Both the position numbers and the translations under genes were made by a program. The notes under the pieces are model-generated. The model did not search any database. It was given only the letters and a program-made list of their open reading frames with translations, and had not been told where the DNA came from. From the NCBI RefSeq assembly GCF_010726245.1, contig NZ_AP022561.1, forward strand, positions 1-64,000: 64,000 bases of DNA, in the 5' to 3' direction. The DNA comes from Mycolicibacterium aichiense. GTDB lineage: Bacteria; Actinomycetota; Actinomycetes; Mycobacteriales; Mycobacteriaceae. Below, piece by piece: positions 20,299 through 29,372 of the stretch (position 1 is its first letter; each line of letters starts with the position of its first letter).

Positions 20299-21060
20299 AT
20301 GCCCGGTCCTATCCAGGCCATCGCCCGCGCCACCGCGATCATCGACCTGATCGAACGCAGTGACAGATCGATGCAGTTGCGCGAGATCGCCCAGGACGTC
20401 GGCTTGTCCAAGACGACCACCCACGGCATTCTGCGCACTCTGGTAGACCTCGAATACCTGGAGCAGGACCCGGACACCGGCGACTATGCGCCGGGTCCGC
20501 GGCTGTTCTCCCACGACATCGTCGAACTGGACGGCAACGACCTGCGCTCGGCGGCGATGCCGTGGGCCGACGCGCTGGCGCTGGGAACCGGGTTCGAGGT
20601 TTTGATGACGATGCTCAACGGTCAGGGGGCCGAGATCGTCCACCATGTCTTCCGGCCCGACGACAAGCGCCAGACACTGCGCGTCGGCGAACTCCTCCCG
20701 TTACACGCCACCGGGTGCGGCAAGCTGGTGCTCGCGTATTCGCCACTGCGGGAACGTCTTTTGCGCAACCTGACCCTCGATCGGCTCACCCGCCGAACGT
20801 CCATCAATCGCGCCCGACTGGCTGCTGCGGTCACGCAGATCAGGACCAGCGGGGTGGCAACCGCCGACGGGGAGTACGACCCGGACTTCGCCGACATCGC
20901 GGTTCCCGTCCACAGCCGGCGGTCAGGGGTCGCGGCGATGGCGCTACACGGCGCGCCCGAAGAACTCTTCACCCGCGACGGCAATCCCCGGCCCGACCTC
21001 CTCGAGGAGTTGCGGCATGCCGCCGCAGCGGTGGTACACGGACTCGAGTTCGCGCGGTGA
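20299..21060 (+). CDS. IclR-family regulator of glycerol genes
   Basis: 253 residues. The N-terminal winged helix covers about residues 5-60 (LREIAQDVGLSKTTTHGILR), and the C-terminal effector domain has LLPLHATGCGKLVLA and DIAVPVHSRRSGVAAMALHG, both typical of IclR. It is divergent from glpF and its stop overlaps the start of a second glycerol kinase, so it is probably the GylR-type regulator of glycerol use. GTGAGGAGC lies just before ATG 20299. The effector is likely glycerol-3-phosphate by analogy with streptomycete GylR; this is inference. Confidence 0.9.
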   Translation: MPGPIQAIARATAIIDLIERSDRSMQLREIAQDVGLSKTTTHGILRTLVDLEYLEQDPDTGDYAPGPRLFSHDIVELDGNDLRSAAMPWADALALGTGFEVLMTMLNGQGAEIVHHVFRPDDKRQTLRVGELLPLHATGCGKLVLAYSPLRERLLRNLTLDRLTRRTSINRARLAAAVTQIRTSGVATADGEYDPDFADIAVPVHSRRSGVAAMALHGAPEELFTRDGNPRPDLLEELRHAAAAVVHGLEFAR

Positions 21061-22553
21061 GCGAACAACGCGTCGTCGCGGCGATCGACCTCGGCACGAC
21101 GTCGGCGCGCTGCATGGTGTTCGATCAGCGCGGACGGATGCTCTCGATCGCCCAGCGTGAGCAACGGCAGAATTTCCCGCAGCCCGGTTGGGCTGAACAG
21201 GATGCCCTCGAGCTGTGGCGCAACGTCCGGCGGATCGTGCCGGAGGCCCTGTCGGCGGCGGGCCTGGACAAATCCCACGTTGTCGCACTCGGAATCGCCA
21301 ATCAGCGTGAGACAACAGTGGTCTGGGACCGCCGCACCGGCAAGCCCGTGTCGCCGGCCATCACCTGGCAGGACACCCGGACCGGTCCGGTGGTTGACCA
21401 GATCGCCGAGCACGCCGAGGAATTCCGCCGCATCGCCGAGCTCGACCCGGCAACCTATTTCGCCGCACCCCGGCTGCGATGGCTCCTCGACAACGTCCGC
21501 GGACTCGAATCACGGGCGCGCAAGGGCGACGTCCTCTTCGGGACCCTTGAGTCGTGGTTGATCTGGAATCTCACCGGCGGGCCCAAAATGGGAGTCCACG
21601 TCACCGACGTCACCAACGCAAGCAGAACCTTGTTGATGGATCTCCATACGCTGCAATGGAGTTCGAAGCTGCTCGGGGTGTTCGACATCCCGGAGGCCAT
21701 GATGCCCACCATCGTCTCCAACGAAGAGGTCTATGCCCGCTGCGCGACCGTGCTGCCCGGTGTGCCCATCGCCGCGGCGCTCGGTGACCAGCAGGCCGCG
21801 CTGTTCGGGCAGATGTGTTTCGAACCCAGCGACGCCAAATGTACATACGGCACCGGAGCCTTTCTGCTGATGAACGTGGGAACGTCCATCGTCCGGTCCA
21901 CGCACGGGCTGCTGCCGACGGTGGCCTACGCCGCGCCGGGGGCTGAACCCATGTATGCCCTGGAGGGCCCGATCGCGGTGGCCGGCTCGTTGGTCCAGTG
22001 GTTCCGCGATTCACTCGGCGTCATCAACACCGCACCCCAGATCGAAACCCTGGCGCGTACCGTAGAGGACAACGGCGGCTGCTACATCGTGCCTGCGTTC
22101 TCCGGAATCTTCTCTCCCCATTGGGATTCCGAGGCGCGCGGCATCGTCGTCGGATTGACGTCGTACATCACCAGAGGACACCTGGCGCGCGCGGTACTGG
22201 AGGCAGTGGCGTGGCAGACCTGGGAGGTGGTCAACGCGATGACGATCGATTCGGGTGTTCCACTGGCGCGATTGGCGGTAGACGGTGGAATGACCTCCAA
22301 CCATCTGCTCATGCAGTTCGTCGCCGACGTGCTCGACGTGCCGGTGATGCGGCCCTTCGTCTCGGAGACCGTGTCGTTGGGCGCCGCCTATGCGGCCGGG
22401 CTCGCGGTCGGATACTGGCCCGACCGCGCCGCTCTGCGCGCTAACCGGCACATCGCAGCGGCGTGGTACCCGGACATGGACGCCCGTATCCGCCGACTCG
22501 AGGCCGCCGGGTGGCGCTCGGCGGTCGCGCGAGCGCTGACCACCGAAACGTGA
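21057..22553 (+). CDS. Second glycerol kinase paralogue
   Basis: 498 residues from GTG 21057, overlapping the IclR stop (GTGA). FGGY kinase with [54 protein letters not shown] and a VDGGMTSNHLLMQF C-terminal block, so the glycerol contact residues and catalytic Asp are present. It differs clearly from the operonic GlpK (for example ATP-loop DLGTTSAR against DQGTTSTR), suggesting an old duplication or separate acquisition and perhaps a related polyol substrate. Its stop abuts the stop of topoM on the other strand with no gap. Confidence 0.88.
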   Translation: MSEQRVVAAIDLGTTSARCMVFDQRGRMLSIAQREQRQNFPQPGWAEQDALELWRNVRRIVPEALSAAGLDKSHVVALGIANQRETTVVWDRRTGKPVSPAITWQDTRTGPVVDQIAEHAEEFRRIAELDPATYFAAPRLRWLLDNVRGLESRARKGDVLFGTLESWLIWNLTGGPKMGVHVTDVTNASRTLLMDLHTLQWSSKLLGVFDIPEAMMPTIVSNEEVYARCATVLPGVPIAAALGDQQAALFGQMCFEPSDAKCTYGTGAFLLMNVGTSIVRSTHGLLPTVAYAAPGAEPMYALEGPIAVAGSLVQWFRDSLGVINTAPQIETLARTVEDNGGCYIVPAFSGIFSPHWDSEARGIVVGLTSYITRGHLARAVLEAVAWQTWEVVNAMTIDSGVPLARLAVDGGMTSNHLLMQFVADVLDVPVMRPFVSETVSLGAAYAAGLAVGYWPDRAALRANRHIAAAWYPDMDARIRRLEAAGWRSAVARALTTET

Positions 22554-24692
22554 TCAGTCCGCCGGTGTCACGTCCGTCCCGGACCCCTTGATCGACGCCT
22601 TCGCGCGACTCTCCGCGCGCACCGCTCGCTTGCCCCGCACGTACCCGGTCGCCGAGATCGACGCCGACAGCAGGGCGTCCTCGCCCTTCACGAATGGATG
22701 GAAACCGACGCCGGCCCCGCCTCGGCCCTTCACCGGGATGTCAGCGACTTCAGTTACCTTCCAACTCTTTTCCGATGTCGACAGAATGGCTTCGCCGTTA
22801 CCGCACGACACCGGCAAGGCGGCGATCACCTGGTCGCCGTCGCCGGCCAGCTTGATCCCGGCCACACCGTTGCCCGCGGCGCCCTGCGGATTCACCGCGG
22901 CCGGGTCGATCCGCAGCACCTTTCCTCGCCGGGTCACCAGCGCCAGGTGGTAGCCCGACGGGAGCACGCCCGAGCACAGCAGCCCGGTGATGTCCGGTGC
23001 CACCGGAATGTCGCGGGTCTTGTAGGGCAGCCCGTTGCCGGTGGTGAATTTCACCCGCCCGTCGGTCCACACCGCCCAGCCGAGGCCGGAGGTGAGCAGC
23101 TCCCCGTGACTGTCGGAGAAGACCCCACGATCGTCCAATCGCCAGGCGGTATTCATCTTTCGCTCGCGAGGACCGTCGTCGTCTGCGGTCGAGGTCACCG
23201 GGGTGGCCTCGGCATCGAGGACGGTACGACGGTCGAACTCCGGGCCCTTGAACAGCTTCGCAGTCTCGACGAGTTCGGAATCGATGACCTTGCGGCGGGC
23301 GTCGGGATCCGACACCAGCTCGGTCAGCGCCGCGAACTCGGCATCGAGCTTCTCCGCTTCGGCACGCAGCTCGATGACGTCGAGCTTGGTGAGGCGGCGA
23401 AGCTGGAGGGCCAGAACGTAATCGGCCTGGACCGCATCGATCGCGAACCGCTCCTGCAGTCCCTGACGCGCCTCGTCGACAGTGTCGGAGCCGCGAATGA
23501 CCGCGACCGCGGCGTCGATGTCCAGGTGGATCGTCATCAACCCGGCTACCAGGTGCCGGCGTGCGGTGACCTTCTCCAGCCGATATTCGCTGCGGTGCAG
23601 CACCACCGAGTCACGCAGATGCAGGAAAGCCGATATCAGTTCGCGCACTGACCACCAGCGTGGCACCCGGTTCTCGTCGAGGGCGACCAGGCTGGCGGCG
23701 AACGTCGACTCCAGCGGAGTCAGGGCCAGCAGCTGTTCGCGGATGTCCTCGGCGCTGTGGCCGCGCTTGGCGGTCACCACGATGCGCAGTCCGTTCCGGC
23801 GATCTGTCAGGTCCGACATGTCTGCCACACCGGACATCTCGCCCGACTCGACCAGAGCCCGAATCCGTTCCTGCACAGTGCTACTCGCGACACCGGGTGG
23901 AAGTTCGGTGATGACGCAGTTCTTACCGTCCACGCTGATCGTGCCGCGCACCGTGAACGCACCCCGGCCGGTGGTGATGTATTCCCGCAGTCCGGCGGTA
24001 CCGACCACGGTGGCGCCGCATCCCCAGTCGGGTCCGGGGATGAGTTTGACCAACCTGTCGTCGGTCATGTTGGGAGTCTTCAACAATGCACGGCAGGCGG
24101 CCATGATCTCGCGGGGATTGTGCGCGGGCACCTTCGTGGCCCACCCCTCGGCGATGCCGACGGCACCGTTGCACAGCAGCACCGGCCACTGGGCGGGCAG
24201 CATCGTCGGTTCGGTCCACTCACCGTCGAACGTCGCCACCATCGGTACCGCGTGGTCGTCGAGTTCCGCGGTCAGCGCCGCGCCGGGCGCCGACAAGCGC
24301 ATTTCGGTGTAGCGATCGGCGGCGGGGATGTCACCCTGGATGCGGGGGAAGGCACCTTGTCCGTCAATGACTTTCACGCGTTGGAACTCAGCCGCCATCA
24401 GCGCCGCGGCACCGTACATCGACGCACCACCGTGGGGATGCAGGTTCCCGGTGACGGCCGAACATACCTTGGAGGACTTCTGCGGCTTGTTGCCGGGCAG
24501 CAGCCTCGAGTCGTGCATCTGATAGAGCAGACGTCGCTGGCCCGGCTTCAGCCCGTCGAACGCCGACGGGATGGCGCGGTCGCTGACGCTGTAAAGCGCG
24601 AACGTCAGCTGGTAGTGGTTCCAGTACTCGTCGGCACTTTGGTCGAGTACAAGGTCGGCGTTCTGCTCTGGGATGTCCAGGGTGGCGGTCAC
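22554..24692 (-). CDS. topoM: Atypical type II topoisomerase subunit A (TopoM)
   Basis: 712 residues, GyrA/ParC-like but divergent. It matches the mycobacterial TopoNM enzyme described from M. smegmatis, which relaxes DNA and can introduce positive supercoils. The breakage domain includes SAFDGLKPGQRRLLYQM and the catalytic Tyr128 in AADRYTEMR. The helix that carries quinolone-resistance positions reads HPHGGASMYG, with Gly where GyrA has two Asp residues. The C-terminal part has weak beta-pinwheel repeats and lacks an obvious GyrA box. It starts at GTG 24692 behind GGAG, nine bases after topoN, so both subunits are co-translated. Confidence 0.9.
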   Translation of the reverse strand: MTATLDIPEQNADLVLDQSADEYWNHYQLTFALYSVSDRAIPSAFDGLKPGQRRLLYQMHDSRLLPGNKPQKSSKVCSAVTGNLHPHGGASMYGAAALMAAEFQRVKVIDGQGAFPRIQGDIPAADRYTEMRLSAPGAALTAELDDHAVPMVATFDGEWTEPTMLPAQWPVLLCNGAVGIAEGWATKVPAHNPREIMAACRALLKTPNMTDDRLVKLIPGPDWGCGATVVGTAGLREYITTGRGAFTVRGTISVDGKNCVITELPPGVASSTVQERIRALVESGEMSGVADMSDLTDRRNGLRIVVTAKRGHSAEDIREQLLALTPLESTFAASLVALDENRVPRWWSVRELISAFLHLRDSVVLHRSEYRLEKVTARRHLVAGLMTIHLDIDAAVAVIRGSDTVDEARQGLQERFAIDAVQADYVLALQLRRLTKLDVIELRAEAEKLDAEFAALTELVSDPDARRKVIDSELVETAKLFKGPEFDRRTVLDAEATPVTSTADDDGPRERKMNTAWRLDDRGVFSDSHGELLTSGLGWAVWTDGRVKFTTGNGLPYKTRDIPVAPDITGLLCSGVLPSGYHLALVTRRGKVLRIDPAAVNPQGAAGNGVAGIKLAGDGDQVIAALPVSCGNGEAILSTSEKSWKVTEVADIPVKGRGGAGVGFHPFVKGEDALLSASISATGYVRGKRAVRAESRAKASIKGSGTDVTPAD

Positions 24693-24701
24693 GTGATACT
24701 C

Positions 24702-26735
24702 CTAGTCGAGGTCCAGCGCGGAGGTGTCGACACGGGCAGCCACATCGGCCATCCACGTGCGCCGGCCCTCGGGCGGTCCGCCGAACAACGTGTGGTGCAA
24801 CTTCTTCTCGTCGTCATCGAGATGAACCCGAATCACTGTGCGCCGGGCAGGATCGAGCACGGTGTTCCAGAAGTCGTCGGCGTCCATCTCGCCGAGACCC
24901 TTGTTGCGCTGCACTTCCACGCGCTTCTTGGAGGTGTCCTTCAGCTTCGCGACAGCGGCATCGCGCTCGGATTCGTCCTGGCAGTAGATCCGCTCATCGC
25001 CGTTCTTCACCACGAACAGGGGAGGCAACGTCACGTAGACCATGCCGGCCTCGACGAGCGGGCGGTAGAAGTCCAGGAACATCGAGATCAGGCTCGAGTT
25101 GATGTTGCCGCCGTCGGGGTCGGCGTCGGAGGCGAACAGGATCCGGTCATAGCGGCATTGCTCGGGGTCGCAGTTGTCCCGAACCCCGCATCCCAGAATG
25201 CGTTCGATGGAATCGAACTCGTCCTTGGCCCTGGCTTTGCTCAAGGCGAACCCATAGACGTTGGGCGGCTTGCCTTTCAGCGGGAACGCGGCCTGGAAGG
25301 TCGCGTCACGCGCAGCTTTGATGGTGCCCAGCGCCGAGTCGCCCTCGCACAGGAACAGCTCTGCCCCGGAGCCCCGCCCGGTTTCCCTGCTGGGCAGCAG
25401 TTTCGGGGGTAGCGAAAGGTTGGTGCCCAGTCCTTTGGCTTTCGATGCCGCACGGGATCGGGCTTTGGCGCCTTCGGCACTGCGCCGCGCCCTGGCGAAT
25501 TCGAGCGCCAGCTTCGTCCACAGCGACACCGCGTCGCCGTTGGCCGGGTTGGCCGCCCACACCGTGACACTGCGCGCCACGTCCGGGGCCATCGCCAGGT
25601 TCAGCGATCGAGACGACACCGCCGTCTTGGCTTGGGAATCCCATGACACGTCGGGGGCGCGGGTGTCGACGGCCAGTGCGGTGACCGCCGCGAAATCCTG
25701 TGGCTCCGGGCCTTCTTCGCCCTTGGCCAGGCCCAGGTCGCGGATGCGGGATGCGCGGTCGGCCAGTGCTTCGGACACCCCTTTCATCGCCGCCGTCAGG
25801 TGCGACCCGCCGCCCGGGGTGCGCACGGTGTTGCAGAACGCGGCCACTGTCGCCGGCTCGGCAGGGCCCGCCGTCAGCGACCACCGGAACGGTGTCGGGC
25901 CACGGCTGGTGGTGTATTCGCCCCGGCCCTCCACGACAGCCCGCACGGCGGGTGCCGGAGTGTCGGCGGCGGTGCACATGAGGTCGAGCAATGTGTCGCT
26001 GCCCCAAGGACCGTCGAACGGCGCGAGCAGGGCAGGCGGTATCTCCTCGCCGGGCCACCCTTCGTCGACGACGATCAAGTGCACACCGGGCGACATCCGC
26101 GCTGCCGCGTGAGCGCGCAGCAGGACCTCGCCGATGTCGACTCGGGAATCCGGCACGACGGCCGAATCGAACAGGATGCGCACCTCGGTGCCCTGAGCGT
26201 CGGGCTTGCGGTTGCTGGTGCCGCGAAGTTTCTGGGTGTCGGAGCGGGTGAACGGGGCATCGGGGTCGAAGTCGGTGCCCTCGAATACGCCGGGATAGCC
26301 CCTGCCAAAGCTCTGCAGGTAGGTCTTTCCGGCCCGGCGTACCGAGACGTCGGTGCGCGCGGAGATAAAGACGGCTGCGGCCGCGCCGATTCCGTTCAGG
26401 CCGGCCCCGGTGCTGGTGGCGTCGGTGTGCGCGGAGAACTTTCCACCGGCCCGCGCGGTGCCCAGCGTCTTGACGATGCCGTTCTTCCCGGTCGTCGGGT
26501 CGGTGTCGATGGGCAGCCCGCGCCCGTCGTCGGCAACGCTGACCGACCCGTCGGCGTGCAGCGTGATGGTGACGCGGGACCCGCCGTGGCTGGGATCAGC
26601 CACCTCTTCCACCGCGTTGTCGATCAGCTCCCGCAATGCGGTGTTCAGTACGTCGAGACCGAGGTTGACCGCCGGCCGAAGGCGTGTGTGCTGGACATCG
26701 TCGAGCTCGGTGATGTCAGCGGCGGTGTAGCTCAC
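24702..26735 (-). CDS. topoN: Atypical type II topoisomerase subunit B (TopoN)
   Basis: 677 residues, GyrB/ParE-like ATPase subunit. The GHKL ATP site has LRELIDNAVEE (Glu36, Asn40), ADDGRGLP (Asp70) and the lid TSTGAGLNGIGAAA. The Toprim domain has LFLCEGDSALG and the metal-binding DADPDG. It pairs with the A subunit encoded just downstream to form the TopoNM enzyme seen in fast-growing mycobacteria in addition to the essential gyrase. ATG 26735 is followed by SYTAADITELDDV. No type II topoisomerase toxin or inhibitor gene is adjacent. Confidence 0.9.
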   Translation of the reverse strand: MSYTAADITELDDVQHTRLRPAVNLGLDVLNTALRELIDNAVEEVADPSHGGSRVTITLHADGSVSVADDGRGLPIDTDPTTGKNGIVKTLGTARAGGKFSAHTDATSTGAGLNGIGAAAAVFISARTDVSVRRAGKTYLQSFGRGYPGVFEGTDFDPDAPFTRSDTQKLRGTSNRKPDAQGTEVRILFDSAVVPDSRVDIGEVLLRAHAAARMSPGVHLIVVDEGWPGEEIPPALLAPFDGPWGSDTLLDLMCTAADTPAPAVRAVVEGRGEYTTSRGPTPFRWSLTAGPAEPATVAAFCNTVRTPGGGSHLTAAMKGVSEALADRASRIRDLGLAKGEEGPEPQDFAAVTALAVDTRAPDVSWDSQAKTAVSSRSLNLAMAPDVARSVTVWAANPANGDAVSLWTKLALEFARARRSAEGAKARSRAASKAKGLGTNLSLPPKLLPSRETGRGSGAELFLCEGDSALGTIKAARDATFQAAFPLKGKPPNVYGFALSKARAKDEFDSIERILGCGVRDNCDPEQCRYDRILFASDADPDGGNINSSLISMFLDFYRPLVEAGMVYVTLPPLFVVKNGDERIYCQDESERDAAVAKLKDTSKKRVEVQRNKGLGEMDADDFWNTVLDPARRTVIRVHLDDDEKKLHHTLFGGPPEGRRTWMADVAARVDTSALDLD

Positions 26736-26894
26736 GTCTGGCCCTTTCCCTTGAATGCATCGCCGCTGGAATCGTAAGCGGCCGGTACGACTTTCTCGTG
26801 CAGCCGCAAGGGTGGCCGTGCTTACAGCCCGACATCAGCACAGGTCACGAGCATATTGAGGCGGCGCGTCCACGCGAATAGGGTGGATTGTGCG

Positions 26895-26905
26895 CAATTA
26901 GATTG
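26895..26905. promoter_or_regulatory. Inverted repeat upstream of OhrR-like gene
   Basis: CAATTAGATTG has complementary ends CAAT and ATTG around TAG, within the sequence TTGTGCGCAATTAGATTGTGTA. OhrR operators in other bacteria are AT-rich with this CAATT/AATTG type of symmetry. The repeat lies about 14-24 bases before the likely GTG start and probably mediates autoregulation. Confidence 0.45.
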
Positions 26906-26918
26906 TGTACGATACGGT

Positions 26919-27362
26919 GTGGGCGTGCCCGGTCCGCGTCTTGATGAACAACTGTGCTTCGCGCTGTACTCGGCGTCGCGCGCGGTCACTGCCGCCTACC
27001 GCCCGATGCTGGACGAACTGGACCTGACCTACCCGCAGTACCTGGTACTGCTGGTGCTCTGGGAAGAAGAACCGTGCACGGTGAGCCATCTCGGCGACCG
27101 GCTCCATCTCGATTCGGGCACCCTGTCGCCGCTGCTCAAACGGCTCGAATCGGGCGGTTTCGTGCGCCGGCAACGCAGCACGACCGACGAGCGCCGCGTC
27201 GAGATCACCCTCACGGCCAAGGGGCGTGCCCTCGAAGAGCGGGCGGCCTGCATTCCGGACCGGCTGTTGGGCTCCAACGACTCGGCTGCAGCGGATCTCG
27301 CGGCGTTGCGCGAGGCGCTGCACCTGATCACCGCGGACCTGCACGCCCGCACCACCAACTGA
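26919..27362 (+). CDS. OhrR-like MarR-family redox sensor
   Basis: 147 residues. The N-terminus has the OhrR signature LDEQLCFALYSASRA, with the peroxide-sensing Cys at residue 13 from GTG 26919 (residue 11 if GTG 26925 is used). The winged helix reads CTVSHLGDRLHLDSGTLSPL then LKRLESGGFVRR with the basic wing RSTTDERR. OhrR usually represses the peroxiredoxin-like Ohr; here the next gene encodes a DoxX-type membrane protein and no ohr is in view. An upstream in-frame ATG at 26856 is less likely because the operator-like repeat would then be within the coding region. Confidence 0.8.
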   Translation: MGVPGPRLDEQLCFALYSASRAVTAAYRPMLDELDLTYPQYLVLLVLWEEEPCTVSHLGDRLHLDSGTLSPLLKRLESGGFVRRQRSTTDERRVEITLTAKGRALEERAACIPDRLLGSNDSAAADLAALREALHLITADLHARTTN

Positions 27363-27397
27363 CTTCTCCGACCCGAATCCGACGAAAGGCTTGACCC

Positions 27398-27832
27398 GTG
27401 TCCGTAGTGCCTCTGTCCGAACTGCCTCCACCTCCGCCGACCACCCGGGCGCGGACGATCGCCCGCCTCGTTCTCGCCGGCGCGATGATCTTCGCCGGAT
27501 TCAGCCACTTGTTCTGGGCCCGTGAGGAATTCCAGGCTCAGGTCCCGCGCTGGGTGCCGATGGACGCCGACGGTGTCGTGATGGCCTCCGGAGGTGTCGA
27601 GATCACGCTGGGTGTGGGGCTGGCCCTACTGAACCGGGACCGTGTGCTGGTGGGCAGGCTACTGGCGGCGTTCTTCATCCTGATCTTCCCGGGCAACATC
27701 GCGCAATACGTCAACCACGCGGACGGCTTCGGACTCAACAGCGACACCAGCCGCTTCGTCAGGCTCCTGTTCCAACCGGTGCTCATCGCGTGGGCGCTGT
27801 GGGCGACGGGAATCCCGCGCGCCAAGCGCTGA
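27398..27832 (+). CDS. DoxX-like four-helix membrane protein
   Basis: 144 residues with four hydrophobic segments, for example ARLVLAGAMIFAGFSHLFW, GGVEITLGVGLALLN, RLLAAFFILIFPGNIAQYV and LLFQPVLIAWALWATG. This fits the DoxX/DUF417-like superfamily, whose mycobacterial members have been linked to a membrane oxidoreductase complex with superoxide dismutase. A proline-rich N-terminus (LPPPPPTT) precedes the first helix. The gene follows the OhrR-like regulator by 35 bases, suggesting redox-controlled expression. The stop is nine bases from the convergent flavoprotein stop. Confidence 0.75.
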   Translation: MSVVPLSELPPPPPTTRARTIARLVLAGAMIFAGFSHLFWAREEFQAQVPRWVPMDADGVVMASGGVEITLGVGLALLNRDRVLVGRLLAAFFILIFPGNIAQYVNHADGFGLNSDTSRFVRLLFQPVLIAWALWATGIPRAKR

Positions 27833-27841
27833 CGGCGGGGG

Positions 27842-29113
27842 TCAGGTGTTGGCACCGCTGCGGCGGGCCATGATCGCCTCGGCGACTCGGCGCCCGCTCA
27901 CCAGCGCACCCTGAATCGACGCCGTGTCTCGGTGGTCACCGCACAACCACAGGCCGTCCGGACTGCGCACGGGGCGCCGAACCACCAGGGGAGCGGGCTG
28001 GGCCGGTAATGCATCCGGAACCTCGTGCCGGACAACCAATGTCCATGTCGATGGGTCCAGACCGAGTATGTCGGCGGCGTGCCGACGCAGCACTTCCTCG
28101 GGCGGTGTCGGGTGCTGCGGCCCGATGAGTGCCGATGCGGCGATGAGATGCCGGCCCGGCGGCGCATAGGTGGGTGCTGCCGAGCTGATCACCGCGGTGT
28201 TGAGAACCGGTCCCGGCGGCTGGGCCCGGCCGTCGACACTCAGCATCGCCGGACCGGGCGCCAGGTCGTCCGCGGCCCACCAGTCGGTCACCACCCCCTT
28301 CATCGCCGGCGGGGGTGCGCCCGTCAGGACGCTGCTCGCGGGCGCATCGGCTGCTACGACAACCTCACGGGCCCGTACAGTCCTGTCGCCGGCGGCGACC
28401 GTCCAGTCGGATCCGGTACGCGAGATTCGAGTCACCTTGTGTTGCAGGTGAATCCGATCTGAGACGGGTGTGGCGAGCAACTCGGGCAACGCTTGCATGC
28501 CACCAGCGGGCAGACCCGGAACGCCGACCGCAAACATCCGGGTCAGCAGCAGAGCGAAGGCGTTCGATGTCGAGCCGGTGTCGTCGAGGAGCACTCCCGC
28601 CAGGAAGCGGTCGAGAACGCGACGGGCGATGCCGTCGACTCGGCAGTGATCAAGAGCGGCCCGAAGATCCGTGTCGTGGTGCGCCGCCGCGAGAACGCCC
28701 GGACGTAGAGCAGGAGCAGCCCATCGCAGCAGGGCCGCCACCTGACGCGGCGACAGGCCGCCGCGCATCAGCATGCGCGGCACTTCACGCGGCTGACGCA
28801 GCGGATGCACCCACTTCACGCGGTCGCGGTCCCGGCGGACGAACACACCCGCGTCGAACGGCTGCAGGCCCAGGTCGCGGACCGCGACCGCTCCTCGGAG
28901 TGCCGGATAGGCGGGATTGAGTACCTGAAACCCGCGGTCGCAGCGAAACCCATCGACGACGTCGGTGCGGATGCGCCCACCCACGCGGTCCTCGGCCTCC
29001 CATACCGCCACCTCGTACCCACGCTCTGCAAGTACAACCGCGCACCGCAAACCCGCCAGACCGGCCCCGATCACCAGTACGTCGCAGTCCTCGACTCCGC
29101 CGTGCTCACTCAT
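27842..29113 (-). CDS. FAD-dependent amine oxidase/phytoene desaturase-like protein
   Basis: 423 residues from ATG 29113 (MSEHGG); ATG 29131 is an alternative start. The N-terminal Rossmann fold reads DVLVIGAGLAGLRCAVVLAE followed by WEAEDRVGGR, the amine-oxidase/phytoene-desaturase FAD motif. GFRCDRGFQVLNPAYP and a C-terminal LWLCGDHRDTASIQGALVSG block place it in the FAD-dependent oxidoreductase family near protoporphyrinogen oxidases. Substrate unknown. A carotenoid or hydrophobic substrate is possible given a lycopene cyclase elsewhere in the window, but they are 20 kb apart, so this is weak. Confidence 0.75.
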   Translation of the reverse strand: MSEHGGVEDCDVLVIGAGLAGLRCAVVLAERGYEVAVWEAEDRVGGRIRTDVVDGFRCDRGFQVLNPAYPALRGAVAVRDLGLQPFDAGVFVRRDRDRVKWVHPLRQPREVPRMLMRGGLSPRQVAALLRWAAPALRPGVLAAAHHDTDLRAALDHCRVDGIARRVLDRFLAGVLLDDTGSTSNAFALLLTRMFAVGVPGLPAGGMQALPELLATPVSDRIHLQHKVTRISRTGSDWTVAAGDRTVRAREVVVAADAPASSVLTGAPPPAMKGVVTDWWAADDLAPGPAMLSVDGRAQPPGPVLNTAVISSAAPTYAPPGRHLIAASALIGPQHPTPPEEVLRRHAADILGLDPSTWTLVVRHEVPDALPAQPAPLVVRRPVRSPDGLWLCGDHRDTASIQGALVSGRRVAEAIMARRSGANT

Positions 29114-29372
29114 GCGGTGTGTATATCCCATCCGGTCTGCCTGACGCGGGCCGCGGACATTCTCGACGCAGACGTCAGCAATCGGTAATGGCGCTCGACA
29201 TGACACCCCCGCCGCCGCTGTGATTCGCTCGAACCAGCGCTTCGTCAATGTGTGGCGTCGCGATGCAATGTGCGATCCGGTGCCACGACGTTGCCTATCG
29301 TAAGAGCGCCGCCATGCGTACCCGTCAAATGTGCGGGGTACCCATCGGCCACGACTCGAGGGAGGTCACCGG
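29114..29372. promoter_or_regulatory. Divergent intergenic region upstream of the polyketide unit
   Basis: 259 bases between the leftward flavoprotein and the rightward halogenase-like gene. It must carry the promoter of the biosynthetic unit. A TTGCCTATCGTAAG stretch near 29290-29303 is the most -10-like part, and GGAGG at 29361-29365 is the ribosome-binding site for GTG 29373. I see no clear palindrome or regulator gene next to it. Confidence 0.35.
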
